From Pseudomonas sp. RIT-PI-q (GTDB lineage: Bacteria > Pseudomonadota > Gammaproteobacteria > Pseudomonadales > Pseudomonadaceae), in assembly GCF_001297125.1 (NCBI RefSeq), contig NZ_LHPC01000007.1:248001-312000 (forward strand): 64,000 bases of DNA, given 5' to 3'. The notes under the pieces are model-generated. The model did not search any database. It was not told the origin of the DNA and saw nothing but the letters and a program-made list of their open reading frames with translations. Within the stretch, counting starts at the first letter, position 1. Every line of letters begins with the position of its first letter. The translations under genes were made by a program, and so were the position numbers. This document shows, in pieces, positions 29,108-38,406 of the stretch.

Positions 29108-30399
29108 GCGCCCCATCGATGGAAAAATCGACCGTGGAACACCTCTCCACCAACGCGCCCGCCCGGGCGCCAGGCGCGGTTGACGTCGAGTACGGCTGGC
29201 AGGGGAACAACCGCGTCGAGCTGCTGGAAAACGGTGAAGCTTATTTCCCTCGGGTGTTCGAGGTCATGCGCCAGGCGAAAACCGAAATTCTCCTGGAAAC
29301 CTTCATTGTGTTTGAGGACAAGGTCGGCAATGAGCTGCAACAAGTGCTCAGCGATGCCGCCCGGCGCGGCGTGCGGGTTACCGCCAGTCTCGATGGTTTT
29401 GGCTGCGGCGAACTGAGCACAAGTTACCTCACCGCCCTGAGCGAGGCCGGTGTGCACATCCAGATATTCGACCCGGCGCCGAAGCGTCTGGGCATCCGCA
29501 CCAACTGGTTCCGACGCCTGCACCGCAAGATCGTGGTGGTGGACGGCACCGTCGCCTTCATCGGTGGAATCAATTTTTCCGCCGACCATTTGGGCGATTT
29601 CGGTCCCGAGGCCAAGCAGGATTACTCGGTTGAAGTACAAGGCCCGGCGGTAGCCGATATTCATCACTTCGCGCTGTTGCAAAGCGGTCGTCAGGCCAGG
29701 GCCAAATACTGGTGGCAACGTCGCCGGCAACGCCGCTCGGAACTGGCGTTCAGTGATCATGACGGCCAGGTTCGCCTGGTGTTCCGCGATAACGGTGAGC
29801 ATCCGACCGATATCGAAGAGGTCTACCGCCAGGTGCTGCGCAGTGCCCAGCGGCGAGTAGTGATCGCCAACGCCTACTTCTTTCCGGGTTATCGCCTGCT
29901 GCGGGAGATTCGCAACGCGGCCCGGCGTGGGGTTGATGTGCGACTGATTCTGCAAGGTCAGCCGGACATGCTAGTGGCCAAACTGGCCGCGCGCATGACC
30001 TACGACTACCTGCTCAAGTCGGGCGTGCAGATCCACGAATATTGCGAGCGCCCACTGCACGGCAAGGTCGCGCTGGTGGACGAGGATTGGAGCACCGTCG
30101 GCTCCAGCAACCTCGATCCGTTAAGCCTGTCGATGAACCTGGAAGCCAACGTATTGATCCGCGATCGCGCCTTCAACCGCGATTTGTTCGAGCGCCTCGA
30201 AGATCTGAGTAACAACCATTGCAAGGCCATGTGCGCCGACAAGGCCCCGCGCGGACGGGTCTGGCACATGACCGTCGGCTTTCTGGTGTTTCACTTTCTG
30301 CGGCACTTCCCGGCGTGGGCCGGTTGGTTGCCGGCGCACAAACCGCGCTTGAAACCTTTCACGCATCCGGCCGGGAGCGATCACCATGAGCCGCGTTGA
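29104..30399 (+). CDS. clsB: Cardiolipin synthase B
   Basis: The 431-residue phospholipase D-superfamily enzyme has two HKD motifs, HRKIVVVD at residues 140-147 and HGKVALVD at 319-326. Each is followed by the GG/GS-N segment (FIGGINF and VGSSNL). It makes cardiolipin from two phosphatidylglycerols, or from phosphatidylglycerol and another donor. There are no N-terminal membrane helices, which fits ClsB rather than ClsA. It overlaps ybhN by 14 bases. Confidence 0.92.
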   Translation: MSAPSMEKSTVEHLSTNAPARAPGAVDVEYGWQGNNRVELLENGEAYFPRVFEVMRQAKTEILLETFIVFEDKVGNELQQVLSDAARRGVRVTASLDGFGCGELSTSYLTALSEAGVHIQIFDPAPKRLGIRTNWFRRLHRKIVVVDGTVAFIGGINFSADHLGDFGPEAKQDYSVEVQGPAVADIHHFALLQSGRQARAKYWWQRRRQRRSELAFSDHDGQVRLVFRDNGEHPTDIEEVYRQVLRSAQRRVVIANAYFFPGYRLLREIRNAARRGVDVRLILQGQPDMLVAKLAARMTYDYLLKSGVQIHEYCERPLHGKVALVDEDWSTVGSSNLDPLSLSMNLEANVLIRDRAFNRDLFERLEDLSNNHCKAMCADKAPRGRVWHMTVGFLVFHFLRHFPAWAGWLPAHKPRLKPFTHPAGSDHHEPR

Positions 30400-31372
30400 A
30401 GCCCACGCTGCACCTCACGCCGACACCCAGCCCAAGTCCCGTTGGAGCCGCTGGAAAAAGCCGCTGACGATGCTGTTTTTCCTCGCGCTAATCGTGCTGT
30501 TCACGATGCTTGCCCAGCGCCTCGAATGGGGCGAAGTGTTCGACAACCTCGCCGATTTCAAAGTGCGCACGCTGGTCATCGCGTCCGGGCTGACGCTGGT
30601 GAGTTTTCTGGTCTATGCCTGTTTCGACCTGATCGGCCGCACCTACATTCGCCAGGACCTGACCTGGAAACAGATCCTGCCGGTGGGGATTATCAGCTAC
30701 GCGTTCAACCTCAATTTGAGTGCCTGGGTGGGCGGCATTGCCATGCGTTATCGGCTGTATTCGCGACTCGGGGTGAGCAAGGGCAACATCGCGAAAATAC
30801 TCGGGCTGAGCCTGGCGACCAACTGGTTTGGCTACATGGTGATTGCCGGCGCGGTGTTCAGCAGCGGGCTGGTGCGCATGCCGCCGGGCTGGAAGCTGAG
30901 CAGCGACGCGTTACAAGGCGTGGGCGTTTTACTGCTGCTGTTGAGCGCGGGGTATCTGGCGGCGTGTCGGTTTTCCAAACGGCGGGAGTGGGCGATTCGC
31001 GGGATAGAAATCGACCTGCCGTCGCTGCGCATGGCCATCCTGCAACTGGCGCTCGGGGCGCTGAACTGGTCGTTGATGGCGGCAGTAATTTTCACCCTGC
31101 TGCCGAGCAAACTGGATTATCCGCTGGTGCTCGGCGTGTTGCTGATCAGCGCCATCGCCGGGGTCATCACACACATTCCTGCCGGGCTTGGGGTGTTGGA
31201 GGCGGTGTTTGTGGCGCTGCTGCAACATGAGGTGTCACGGGGGAGCCTGGTGGCGGGTTTGCTGGCGTATCGGGCGATTTATTTCATCCTGCCGTTGTTG
31301 ATTACGCTGGTGATGTATTTGGTGGTGGAGGCCAAGGCCAAGTCGTTGCGGATTGCGAAGAAACCCTCCTGA
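30386..31372 (+). CDS. YbhN-like integral membrane protein (lysylphosphatidylglycerol synthase TM domain)
   Basis: The 328-residue protein has about eight membrane helices and the UPF0104/MprF-flippase-like domain, with AWVGGIAMRYRLYSRLGVS and the HIPAGLGVLEAVFVALL motif in the second half. MprF-type domains flip lipids. Its place after clsB suggests lipid movement or ClsB partnership, as proposed for E. coli ybhN. It is the last gene of the operon and a REP doublet follows. Confidence 0.88.
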   Translation: MSRVEAHAAPHADTQPKSRWSRWKKPLTMLFFLALIVLFTMLAQRLEWGEVFDNLADFKVRTLVIASGLTLVSFLVYACFDLIGRTYIRQDLTWKQILPVGIISYAFNLNLSAWVGGIAMRYRLYSRLGVSKGNIAKILGLSLATNWFGYMVIAGAVFSSGLVRMPPGWKLSSDALQGVGVLLLLLSAGYLAACRFSKRREWAIRGIEIDLPSLRMAILQLALGALNWSLMAAVIFTLLPSKLDYPLVLGVLLISAIAGVITHIPAGLGVLEAVFVALLQHEVSRGSLVAGLLAYRAIYFILPLLITLVMYLVVEAKAKSLRIAKKPS

Positions 31373-31397
31373 GACATGTGCTGAGCCGGAGGCCGCT

Positions 31398-31487
31398 ATC
31401 GCGGGCAAGCCCGCTCCCACAGTTGATCGCGGATGCACACAGATAAGTGCTCACCGAAGATCCATGTGGGAGCGGGCTTGCCCGCGA
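31398..31487. repeat. REP doublet
   Basis: Inverted arms at 31398-31422 and 31465-31487 lie in the gap between the convergent ybhN-like and hydrolase genes. Confidence 0.9.
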
Positions 31488-31513
31488 AGGCGTCTTCACG
31501 AGCACCGCACATC

Positions 31514-32272
31514 TCAGGTCGACTGAATAATGCTCAACCGCTCGCCCACCACCATCTCGGTAATCCAGTCCACCAGGATCGAGGTGTACGCCTGTTGCGC
31601 AATGGGCGTGCTCAACGCGTGATCGGAGCCGTCGATGATGCGATGGGTCAGCGAATGCGTCTGCTGACACGCCGCGCGGTAACTCATGATGGTCGCGTGG
31701 GGCACGTAGTCATCGGTCTCGGACTCGACCAGCAGCACATCCCCGGTGAATTGCGAACACGCATGCAACGCTCGATTGCTGTCGGCGCGAACCAGCGTGC
31801 TGCGGTAATCGCGCAAATCAACCTTGTCCAACTCACGCTTGGGCGTGTGCCACAAATCATCGCGATACAGGGCCGGCACGCGCAGCGCCAGCCAGCGAAC
31901 GGGCCGCAACGAAGTCAGGATCGAAGCCAGGTAACCACCGTAACTGGTGCCGACCACCGCAATCGCCGATGTGTCGAGCGCCGGGTGGGCAAGCAATCGG
32001 TCATACGCCGCCAGCAGGTCACGCAGATTATCTTCACGGGTCACGCGCGACAGCGGAATCCCGGTCCCGCCCGTGTGGCCACGCAAGTCGAACGTCAGGC
32101 ACACGCAACCCAAACCGGCGATGCCCTTGGCCCGTTCCAGGTCCCGCTCCTGACTACCGCCCCAGCCGTGCACGAAAAGCACGCCGGGGACTTTCGATTT
32201 GGGACTGAGAAAAGTCCCGCTCATCTGTTCGTCGTCGATGTCGATCTGAATGGTTTCGCTTCTAGCCGTCAT
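31514..32272 (-). CDS. Alpha/beta hydrolase
   Basis: The 252-residue protein has an oxyanion-hole motif HGWGGS (35-40) and the nucleophile elbow GTSYGG with Ser110. An acid in VESETDDYVP and the histidine in GSDHALS complete a catalytic triad. It resembles the dienelactone hydrolase/S9-peptidase-like subgroup. No signal peptide is seen. It overlaps the DUF3182 gene by 11 bases, so the two probably act together. The substrate is unknown. Confidence 0.82.
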   Translation of the reverse strand: MTARSETIQIDIDDEQMSGTFLSPKSKVPGVLFVHGWGGSQERDLERAKGIAGLGCVCLTFDLRGHTGGTGIPLSRVTREDNLRDLLAAYDRLLAHPALDTSAIAVVGTSYGGYLASILTSLRPVRWLALRVPALYRDDLWHTPKRELDKVDLRDYRSTLVRADSNRALHACSQFTGDVLLVESETDDYVPHATIMSYRAACQQTHSLTHRIIDGSDHALSTPIAQQAYTSILVDWITEMVVGERLSIIQST

Positions 32273-33371
32273 AGGATTTAACCGTTACGTACTTGAGAAG
32301 AAAGTCACTACCTTGCGCCGGCCCGCGATACACCTCGATGGCGTCCGCGGGCAACGGTTGGTCGATGTAGGTCTCGACCGAAGACACGCGAATCGCGCGC
32401 ATCCGTGGATCATTGACGAAGCTTTGCAAGGCAGCGATTTCGGCGCTGCTGGCGCCGCCCATGCGCCAGGACTGTTCGAGCACGCCGCTGCGCTGTTTGC
32501 CGCTGCTATCCAGGCCTTGGGCGATGTCATAGTTACGCCGCGAGGCGTAGAAACCGGGGTAGGCCTCGTCCGCGGCGCTGTCGAACACCTGCGCCTGCTG
32601 AATCGCCAGTCGTACATCTTCCGGCAATTCCAACGCGAGCAGGTCGTCGTAATCACCCTGCACCACCAGCAGGTTGGAACCTCCATAAACCTGCTCGCCC
32701 CCACCGTCTTCGGTCAAGTATTGATCACCGCAGTAACTCAACACCTTGTCGCCAATAAAGCTCTGGCCGACGCTGTGGGTGATCACTTTGTCCAGATCCT
32801 GTTCCAGTACCACGCCTTCGCTGAACAGCTTTCTGGCCTCGGGTCTGGCGAGGATGGCATCGAACGCGTCGAGGCTTTTGATCACTTCCTGACCGCGCCC
32901 GGCACAGGCGTGAATCGGCTTGAGGCGGATCGGGCCGTTGTAGAGCAAATGTTCCGCCGCAGGACGCGCATCGTCGAGGGAAAACACGCTGAGACCATCA
33001 AGCACCACGCCACGCACCCGTTCGGAAAACAACGGCGCCCAGCCGTCGGGCGCGCGCGCATGTCTGTTCAGCAACCCGTGGCTGATGGCTTTGGTGCAGA
33101 TGAAGTCGTGGTCGACGTAACCGCCCCACAAATCCTCCGGCCCTTTGACGCCCAATGCTCGTGCGGCAGCGGCGCCAACCAGTGTCTGGGTCGGCAGCAG
33201 GTAAAGGTCTTGGCCATCGTGAAGTTCGGGGTCGTAACTGCCGCCGTACTTGAGCCCGACAATCTGCGCCAGCCAGCGGGCCAGCGCACGGTTGGTTTCG
33301 ACTTCGTGCAGCGGCGCCTCGGGGCGCACCGAATGGGCGACCACCAGTTTCTTGCGGTTTGTTGGGGTCAT
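32262..33371 (-). CDS. DUF3182 protein, ATP-grasp-like
   Basis: The 369-residue protein belongs to DUF3182. Features seen are RLKPIHACAGRGQEVI (residues about 146-161), which resembles the lysine and glycine-rich loop of ATP-grasp enzymes. EGVVLEQDLDKVITHSVGQ comes next, then a C-terminal segment. If active it would form an ATP-dependent carboxylate-amine or thiol bond, but no substrate is known. It sits upstream of, and overlaps, the hydrolase. Confidence 0.78.
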   Translation of the reverse strand: MTPTNRKKLVVAHSVRPEAPLHEVETNRALARWLAQIVGLKYGGSYDPELHDGQDLYLLPTQTLVGAAAARALGVKGPEDLWGGYVDHDFICTKAISHGLLNRHARAPDGWAPLFSERVRGVVLDGLSVFSLDDARPAAEHLLYNGPIRLKPIHACAGRGQEVIKSLDAFDAILARPEARKLFSEGVVLEQDLDKVITHSVGQSFIGDKVLSYCGDQYLTEDGGGEQVYGGSNLLVVQGDYDDLLALELPEDVRLAIQQAQVFDSAADEAYPGFYASRRNYDIAQGLDSSGKQRSGVLEQSWRMGGASSAEIAALQSFVNDPRMRAIRVSSVETYIDQPLPADAIEVYRGPAQGSDFLLKYVTVKSYDG

Positions 33372-33561
33372 GCGTCCCCCTTCAATCTGCGCGTGATGAA
33401 TGTAGTTGAAGGGGTGCAGAGATCAGGCCAAGGGCGGCTGGCGTGAAACGGTTTTCGAATCAGCCAGTTGCATAAAACGTGATGGCACCACGCCTGTTTT
33501 ATTCTGCACGACCCGATTATCTACTCTGGCATTTTGCACGACTCAAACATTGCGCATATCC

Positions 33562-33654
33562 GCTGTAGGAGCAAGCTTGCTCGCGAAAGCGGTATGTCAG
33601 TCGACATTAATGCTGAATGACACACCGCTTTCGCGGGCAAGCCCCCTCCTACAG
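33562..33654. repeat. REP doublet in the 300-base gap before the GlxA-type gene
   Basis: Inverted 31-bp arms (33562-33592 and 33624-33654) with a few mismatches lie at the right end of the gap 33372-33671. The left half of that gap (33372-33561) should hold the DUF3182 promoter; I see no gene in it. Confidence 0.88.
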
Positions 33655-33671
33655 GGATTTGGGTGAGGCTT

Positions 33672-34664
33672 CTACCGGGTTGCAGCAACCGGTGTCACCC
33701 CAAACCGCGCTCGATAATCACTCGGCGCCAGTCCGGTGATTTTCTTGAACGTCGCGCGAAACGCACTTGGGTCCTGATAACCCACGGTCCAGGCAATGTG
33801 ATCGATGGTGCCATTGGTGAACTCAAGCATTTCCCGAGCCTTGCCGACCCGCAGGTGCTGGCAGTACTCGGTAGGTTTGAGCCCGGTCGCCGCCCGGAAG
33901 CGCCGCAGGAACGTGCGCTCTTCCAACCCGGCCCGCTCCGCCATCGTCGTCAGCGACACCTCAATCGCCCCGGTGCTTTGCAGCCAATGCTGGACCTTGA
34001 GAATCGACGCGTCGCCATGGCTGAGAATCGGTGAAAAGTTGCTGCCGCACTCGCTCGCGCTGTCGCTGTGTTCCACCACCAGGAAACGCGCGGTGCTGGC
34101 GGCGATGCTCGGCCCCAACAGGCGATCGACCAGACGCAACCCCAGCTCAGACCAAGCCATTAGCCCCGCGGTAGTAATCAAGTCACCGTCGTCGACGATG
34201 GGCGTATCGGCCTTCAACTTGATGGCCGGGTAACGCTCGGCAAAGGCTTTCGCTGAGGTCCAGTGAGTGGTGGCGCTGCGACCGTCGAGCAGGCCGCTTT
34301 CGGCCAACAGGATCGAACCCACGCAAACCCCGCCCAGGGTCGCGCCATTGGCGTGTTGCTGACGCAGCCAGCGGATCAACCCCTGCGGCGCCCGGCCTTC
34401 GGAAAAACCGCCGATCGACGGCGGGATCAACACCGCCACCAACGTGGCATCCGCAGCAGGATGACTGTCGTAGACCCGCACCGGCGCCTGATCGCCCTCG
34501 ACCTGCCAATGACTGACCCGCAGCAACGGCAACTGTGCAGACTGATGCTCGGCGGCAATCCGGTTGGCCACCCCGAACAAGTCCGTCAACCCATGCACCG
34601 CCGCCATCTGCGCGCCGGGATAGATCAGCACGCCCAGTTCGGCGATTGCCCGTTCTACGTCCAT
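33672..34664 (-). CDS. GlxA-type AraC-family transcriptional regulator with DJ-1/PfpI domain
   Basis: The 330-residue regulator has an N-terminal amidotransferase-like domain (residues about 10-190, nucleophile-elbow Cys in GGVCVGSILLAESG). Two AraC helix-turn-helix motifs follow: TTMAERAGLEERTFLRRF and IDHIAWTVGYQDPSAFRATF. It should sense a small metabolite. I start it at MDVERAIAELGVLIYPG (ATG 34664, GGGG upstream) rather than at 34700. It is divergent from the cysteine hydrolase gene, its likely target, with 101 bases between the two starts. Confidence 0.9.
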   Translation of the reverse strand: MDVERAIAELGVLIYPGAQMAAVHGLTDLFGVANRIAAEHQSAQLPLLRVSHWQVEGDQAPVRVYDSHPAADATLVAVLIPPSIGGFSEGRAPQGLIRWLRQQHANGATLGGVCVGSILLAESGLLDGRSATTHWTSAKAFAERYPAIKLKADTPIVDDGDLITTAGLMAWSELGLRLVDRLLGPSIAASTARFLVVEHSDSASECGSNFSPILSHGDASILKVQHWLQSTGAIEVSLTTMAERAGLEERTFLRRFRAATGLKPTEYCQHLRVGKAREMLEFTNGTIDHIAWTVGYQDPSAFRATFKKITGLAPSDYRARFGVTPVAATR

Positions 34665-34765
34665 TGTCAGTTTTCCCCCTTCTATTGTCGGTGCGGCCAA
34701 TCCTCGGACGGCCTGCCAGACCCGATACTTGATTCCACACCAACAAGCACTTCGAGGAAACAGTC

Positions 34766-35320
34766 ATGGCCAAGCAAGCACTCATCGTAGTCGATATCCA
34801 AAACGACTACTTCCCCCAAGGCAAGTGGCCGCTGGTCGGCGCCGACGCGGCGGCCGACAACGCCGTCCGTCTGCTCAACGCCTTTCGCGACGCCGGTGAT
34901 TCGGTGGTGCACATCCGCCACGAGTTTACCTCCGACGCGGCACCGTTTTTCACCCCAGGCTCCGAAGGCGCAAAGCTGCACCCCAAAGTCCTCAACCGCG
35001 CCGACGAGCCGGTCGTGCTCAAGCACTTCGTCAACTCGTTCCGCGAAACCGATCTGAAATCGATCTTCGACGAGCAAGGCATCAAGGAACTGGTGGTCGT
35101 CGGCAGCATGAGCCACATGTGCGTCGATGGCATCACCCGCGCCGCTGCCGACTTTGGCTACAGCGTCACAGTGATCCACGATGCCTGTGCCTCCCGTGAC
35201 CTGGAGTTCAACGGTCTCACGGTTCCGGCAGCCCACGTTCACGCGGCCTTCATGTCGGCCCTGGGCTTCGCCTATGCAAGCGTAGTATCCACCGACGAGT
35301 TCCTGGCGGCACATCACTGA
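34766..35320 (+). CDS. Isochorismatase-fold cysteine hydrolase
   Basis: The 184-residue enzyme has the catalytic triad D10 (VVDIQNDY), K86 (VLKHFVNSF) and C119 (SHMCVDG). This places it among nicotinamidase/isochorismatase-like amidases. It has no signal peptide. Which amide or vinyl ether it cuts is not evident. A GGAA(A) ribosome site precedes the ATG. It ends at a terminator hairpin and is probably regulated by the divergent GlxA-type gene. Confidence 0.87.
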   Translation: MAKQALIVVDIQNDYFPQGKWPLVGADAAADNAVRLLNAFRDAGDSVVHIRHEFTSDAAPFFTPGSEGAKLHPKVLNRADEPVVLKHFVNSFRETDLKSIFDEQGIKELVVVGSMSHMCVDGITRAAADFGYSVTVIHDACASRDLEFNGLTVPAAHVHAAFMSALGFAYASVVSTDEFLAAHH

Positions 35321-35368
35321 TCAACGCTTCTGCGTCAGGTGCTGCAATCCGACGCTCCCGAAACAAAC

Positions 35369-35404
35369 AAGGCCAGTCGCGTGCGCACGTGACTGGCCTT
35401 TTTT
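35369..35404 (+). terminator. Rho-independent terminator after the hydrolase
   Basis: The stem AAGGCCAGTC.. pairs with GACTGGCCTT (35371-35400) and is followed by a T-run to 35404. It separates the hydrolase from the YcaO-type gene, whose promoter must lie in the next 70 bases. Confidence 0.88.
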
Positions 35405-35474
35405 CTGAGACTTACGGCCGAAAAGCCGGATAATGGCGGCCAAATCGTCTAGCCCGTTATTCTGGTAATCCCCC

Positions 35475-37679
35475 ATGGAAATCAAGGTCAACTTTCTCGA
35501 CAACCTTCGGCTTGAAGCCAAGTTCGACGACTTCACGGTGGTGGCCGATCAACCTATCCGCTACAAAGGCGACGGCTCGGCACCGGGTCCGTTCGACTAC
35601 TTCCTGGCGTCGTCGGCGTTGTGTGCCGCCTACTTTGTGAAGCTGTATTGCAGCACGCGCAATATCCCCACCGACAACATCCGCCTGTCGCAGAACAATA
35701 TTGTTGACCCGGAAAACCGCTACAACCAGATTTTCAAGATCCAGGTCGAGTTGCCAGCGGACATTTCCGACAAGGACCGCCAGGGCATCCTGCGTTCCAT
35801 CGACCGTTGCACCGTGAAAAAAGTGGTGCAAGCCGGGCCTGAGTTTGTGATCGAAGAGGTGGAAAACCTCGACGCCGATGCCCAGGCGTTGTTGATGCCT
35901 GCTTCTAACGCCGAGGCGAGCACTTACATCGCCGGCAAGGATCTGCCGCTGGAGCAAACCATCGCCAACATGTCGGCCATTCTGGCGGACCTGGGCATGA
36001 AGATTGAAATCGCCTCGTGGCGCAATATCGTGCCCAACGTGTGGTCGCTGCATATCCGCGACGCACACTCACCGATGTGCTTTACCAACGGCAAGGGTGC
36101 GACCAAGGAAGGCGCGTTGGCGTCGGCGTTGGGCGAGTTTATCGAACGCCTCAACTGCAACTTCTTCTACAACGACCAGTTCTGGGGCGAAGACATCGCC
36201 AACGCGGCGTTTGTGCATTACCCGAACGAGCGCTGGTTCAAGCCTGGCCGCAAAGACGCGCTGCCGACTGAGATTCTCGACGAGTACTGCCTGAAGATTT
36301 ACAACCGCGACGGCGAACTGCGCGGTTCCCATCTGATCGATACCAACTCGGGCAATGAAGAGCGCGGCATCTGCTCGTTGCCGTACGTGCGCCAGTCGGA
36401 CGGCGAGGTGGTGTACTTCCCGTCCAACCTGATTGAAAACCTGTACCTGAGCAACGGCATGAGTGCCGGTAACACACTGGCCGAAGCCCAGGTGCAGTGC
36501 CTGTCGGAGATCTTCGAGCGCGCGGTAAAACGCGAAATCATCGAAGGTGAATTTGCACTGCCGGATGTGCCGGCCAGCGTGCTGGCGAAGTACCCCGCCA
36601 TACTGGCTGGTATTCAGGCGCTGGAAGAACAAGGGTTCCCGGTATTGGTGAAGGATGCGTCCCTGGGAGGTGAATTCCCGGTGATGTGCGTCACGTTGAT
36701 GAACCCGCGCACCGGCGGCGTGTTCGCCTCGTTCGGCGCGCACCCGAGCCTGGAAGTGGCGCTGGAGCGCAGCCTGACCGAATTGCTCCAAGGCCGCAGC
36801 TTCGAAGGCCTCAACGACCTGCCCCAGCCAACGTTTGAAGGCCATGCGGTGACCGAGCCGAACAACTTCGTCGAGCACTTTATCGACTCCAGCGGCGTTG
36901 TGTCGTGGCGCTTCTTCAGCTCCAAGTCCGATTATGAATTCGTGGAGTGGGACTTCTCCGGCCAGGGTGAAAACTCGAATGCCGAGGAAGCCGCCACCTT
37001 GTTCGGCATTCTCGAAGGCATGGGCAAAGAAGTGTACATGGCGGTCTACGAGCATATCGGCGCGACGGCGTGCCGTATCCTGGTGCCGGACTATTCGGAA
37101 ATCTATCCGGTAGACGACCTGATCTGGGATAACACCAACAAAGCACTGTTCTTCCGCGCCGACATCCTCAACCTGCATCGCCTGGACGAAGATGAACTGC
37201 GAGCACTGGTTGAGCGTCTGGTGGAAAGCGAACTGGACGACTACACCGACATCACCTCGTTGATCGGCATCGAGTTTGACGACAACACGGTGTGGGGTCA
37301 GCTGACGATTCTGGAGTTGAAGCTGCTGATTTATCTCGCCTTGCAGCAATTTGAAGAGGCGAAAGAGGCGGTGGAGATGTTCTTGCAGTACAACGACAAC
37401 ACCGTTGACCGTGGCTTGTTCTACCAAGCCGTCAACGCGGTGCTGGAAATGAAGCTGGACGAAGACCTGGAGCTGGAAGACTACGAGGCCAATTTCCGTC
37501 GGATGTTTGGTAACGCGCGGATGGATGCAGTCATCGGCTCGGTGGACGGCAGTGTGCGCTTCCATGGCTTGACGCCGACCAGCATGAAACTGGAAGGGCT
37601 CGACCGGCACCTGCGGTTGATCGAAAGCTACAAGAAACTGCACTCGGCCCGGGCCAATGTGACCGCTTCATCCCGTTGA
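35475..37679 (+). CDS. ycaO: OsmC-YcaO fusion protein
   Basis: The 734-residue protein starts with an OsmC domain (residues 1 to about 135) containing the expected redox cysteine pair, C50 and C112. A YcaO domain follows (about 165-500), with the ATP-binding glutamate segments ASALGEFIERL near 215 and EAQVQCLSEIFER near 337. A helical TPR-like tail (about 600-725) ends the protein. YcaO domains activate amide backbones with ATP. The E. coli YcaO is linked to RimO-dependent methylthiolation of ribosomal protein S12. The first 135 residues are OsmC-like. A terminator precedes and a REP doublet follows the gene, so it is a single-gene unit. Confidence 0.88.
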   Translation: MEIKVNFLDNLRLEAKFDDFTVVADQPIRYKGDGSAPGPFDYFLASSALCAAYFVKLYCSTRNIPTDNIRLSQNNIVDPENRYNQIFKIQVELPADISDKDRQGILRSIDRCTVKKVVQAGPEFVIEEVENLDADAQALLMPASNAEASTYIAGKDLPLEQTIANMSAILADLGMKIEIASWRNIVPNVWSLHIRDAHSPMCFTNGKGATKEGALASALGEFIERLNCNFFYNDQFWGEDIANAAFVHYPNERWFKPGRKDALPTEILDEYCLKIYNRDGELRGSHLIDTNSGNEERGICSLPYVRQSDGEVVYFPSNLIENLYLSNGMSAGNTLAEAQVQCLSEIFERAVKREIIEGEFALPDVPASVLAKYPAILAGIQALEEQGFPVLVKDASLGGEFPVMCVTLMNPRTGGVFASFGAHPSLEVALERSLTELLQGRSFEGLNDLPQPTFEGHAVTEPNNFVEHFIDSSGVVSWRFFSSKSDYEFVEWDFSGQGENSNAEEAATLFGILEGMGKEVYMAVYEHIGATACRILVPDYSEIYPVDDLIWDNTNKALFFRADILNLHRLDEDELRALVERLVESELDDYTDITSLIGIEFDDNTVWGQLTILELKLLIYLALQQFEEAKEAVEMFLQYNDNTVDRGLFYQAVNAVLEMKLDEDLELEDYEANFRRMFGNARMDAVIGSVDGSVRFHGLTPTSMKLEGLDRHLRLIESYKKLHSARANVTASSR

Positions 37680-37688
37680 CCGCAATCC

Positions 37689-37779
37689 TGTAGGAGCCAA
37701 GCTTGCTGGCGAAGAACGATGACGCGGTAAATCAGGAAAACCGCGTTATCGTTCTTCGCCAGCAAGCTTGGCTCCTACA
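37689..37779. repeat. REP-like doublet, GTAGGAGCCAAGCTTGCTGG type
   Basis: Perfect 32-bp arms (37689-37720 and 37748-37779) surround a short spacer. The core CAAGCTTGCTGGCGAA differs from the other REPs. It lies between the convergent ycaO and ssb genes. Confidence 0.88.
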
Positions 37780-37795
37780 AAATGAGGGGCAAAAG

Positions 37796-37833
37796 AAAAC
37801 CCCCGACCCGTCCAGAGGACCGATCGGGGGTTT
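37796..37833 (-). terminator. Terminator after ssb
   Basis: On the minus strand a stem (AAACCCCCGA pairing with TCGGGGGTTT) is followed by TTTTCTTTTG. It ends the MFS-ssb transcript and may work in both directions. Confidence 0.8.
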
Positions 37834-37869
37834 CGCGGCTAAACTTTACAAGAAAGTCTGAGCCGACTC

Positions 37870-38397
37870 TTAGAACGGGATATCGTCATCAAAGCTGTCG
37901 AAATCCGGAGCCGGTTGTGGCGCTGCCTGCTGTGGAGGCGGAGCCTGACGCGACTGCTGCGGTGCCGACTGCTGCGGACGTGGCGCCTGTTGACGTGGAG
38001 CCGGGGCGGACTGCTGGTAGTTATTGCCCCCGCCTTGTTGGTCGCCCTGCTGTGGACGGCCGCCCAGCAGTTGCATGGTGCCTTGCATGTCGACCACGAT
38101 TTCAGTGGTGTAACGCTTGATACCGTCTTTTTCCCACTCGCGGGTCTGCAGCTTGCCTTCGATGTACACCTGCGAACCCTTACGCAGGTATTCGCCAGCG
38201 ATCTCGGCAACCTTGCCGAACATCGATACACGGTGCCATTCGGTCTTCTCGACCTTCTGACCGGTTTGCTTGTCAGTCCACTGTTCGCTGGTCGCCAGAC
38301 TCAGGTTGGTCACGGCGTTGCCATTAGGCAGGTAGCGAACTTCAGGATCCTGGCCGCAAGTGCCGACCAATATGACTTTGTTAACCCCACGGGCCAT
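37870..38397 (-). CDS. ssb: Single-stranded DNA-binding protein
   Basis: The 175-residue SSB has an OB fold (residues 1 to about 110, start [20 protein letters not shown]). A glutamine/proline-rich linker follows, then the acidic C-terminal tip [11 protein letters not shown] that recruits repair partners. It coats single strands in replication, recombination and repair. It lies nine bases after an MFS gene on the same strand and close to uvrA, which is divergent. Confidence 0.97.
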   Translation of the reverse strand: MARGVNKVILVGTCGQDPEVRYLPNGNAVTNLSLATSEQWTDKQTGQKVEKTEWHRVSMFGKVAEIAGEYLRKGSQVYIEGKLQTREWEKDGIKRYTTEIVVDMQGTMQLLGGRPQQGDQQGGGNNYQQSAPAPRQQAPRPQQSAPQQSRQAPPPQQAAPQPAPDFDSFDDDIPF

Positions 38398-38406
38398 AAC
38401 GTTCTC

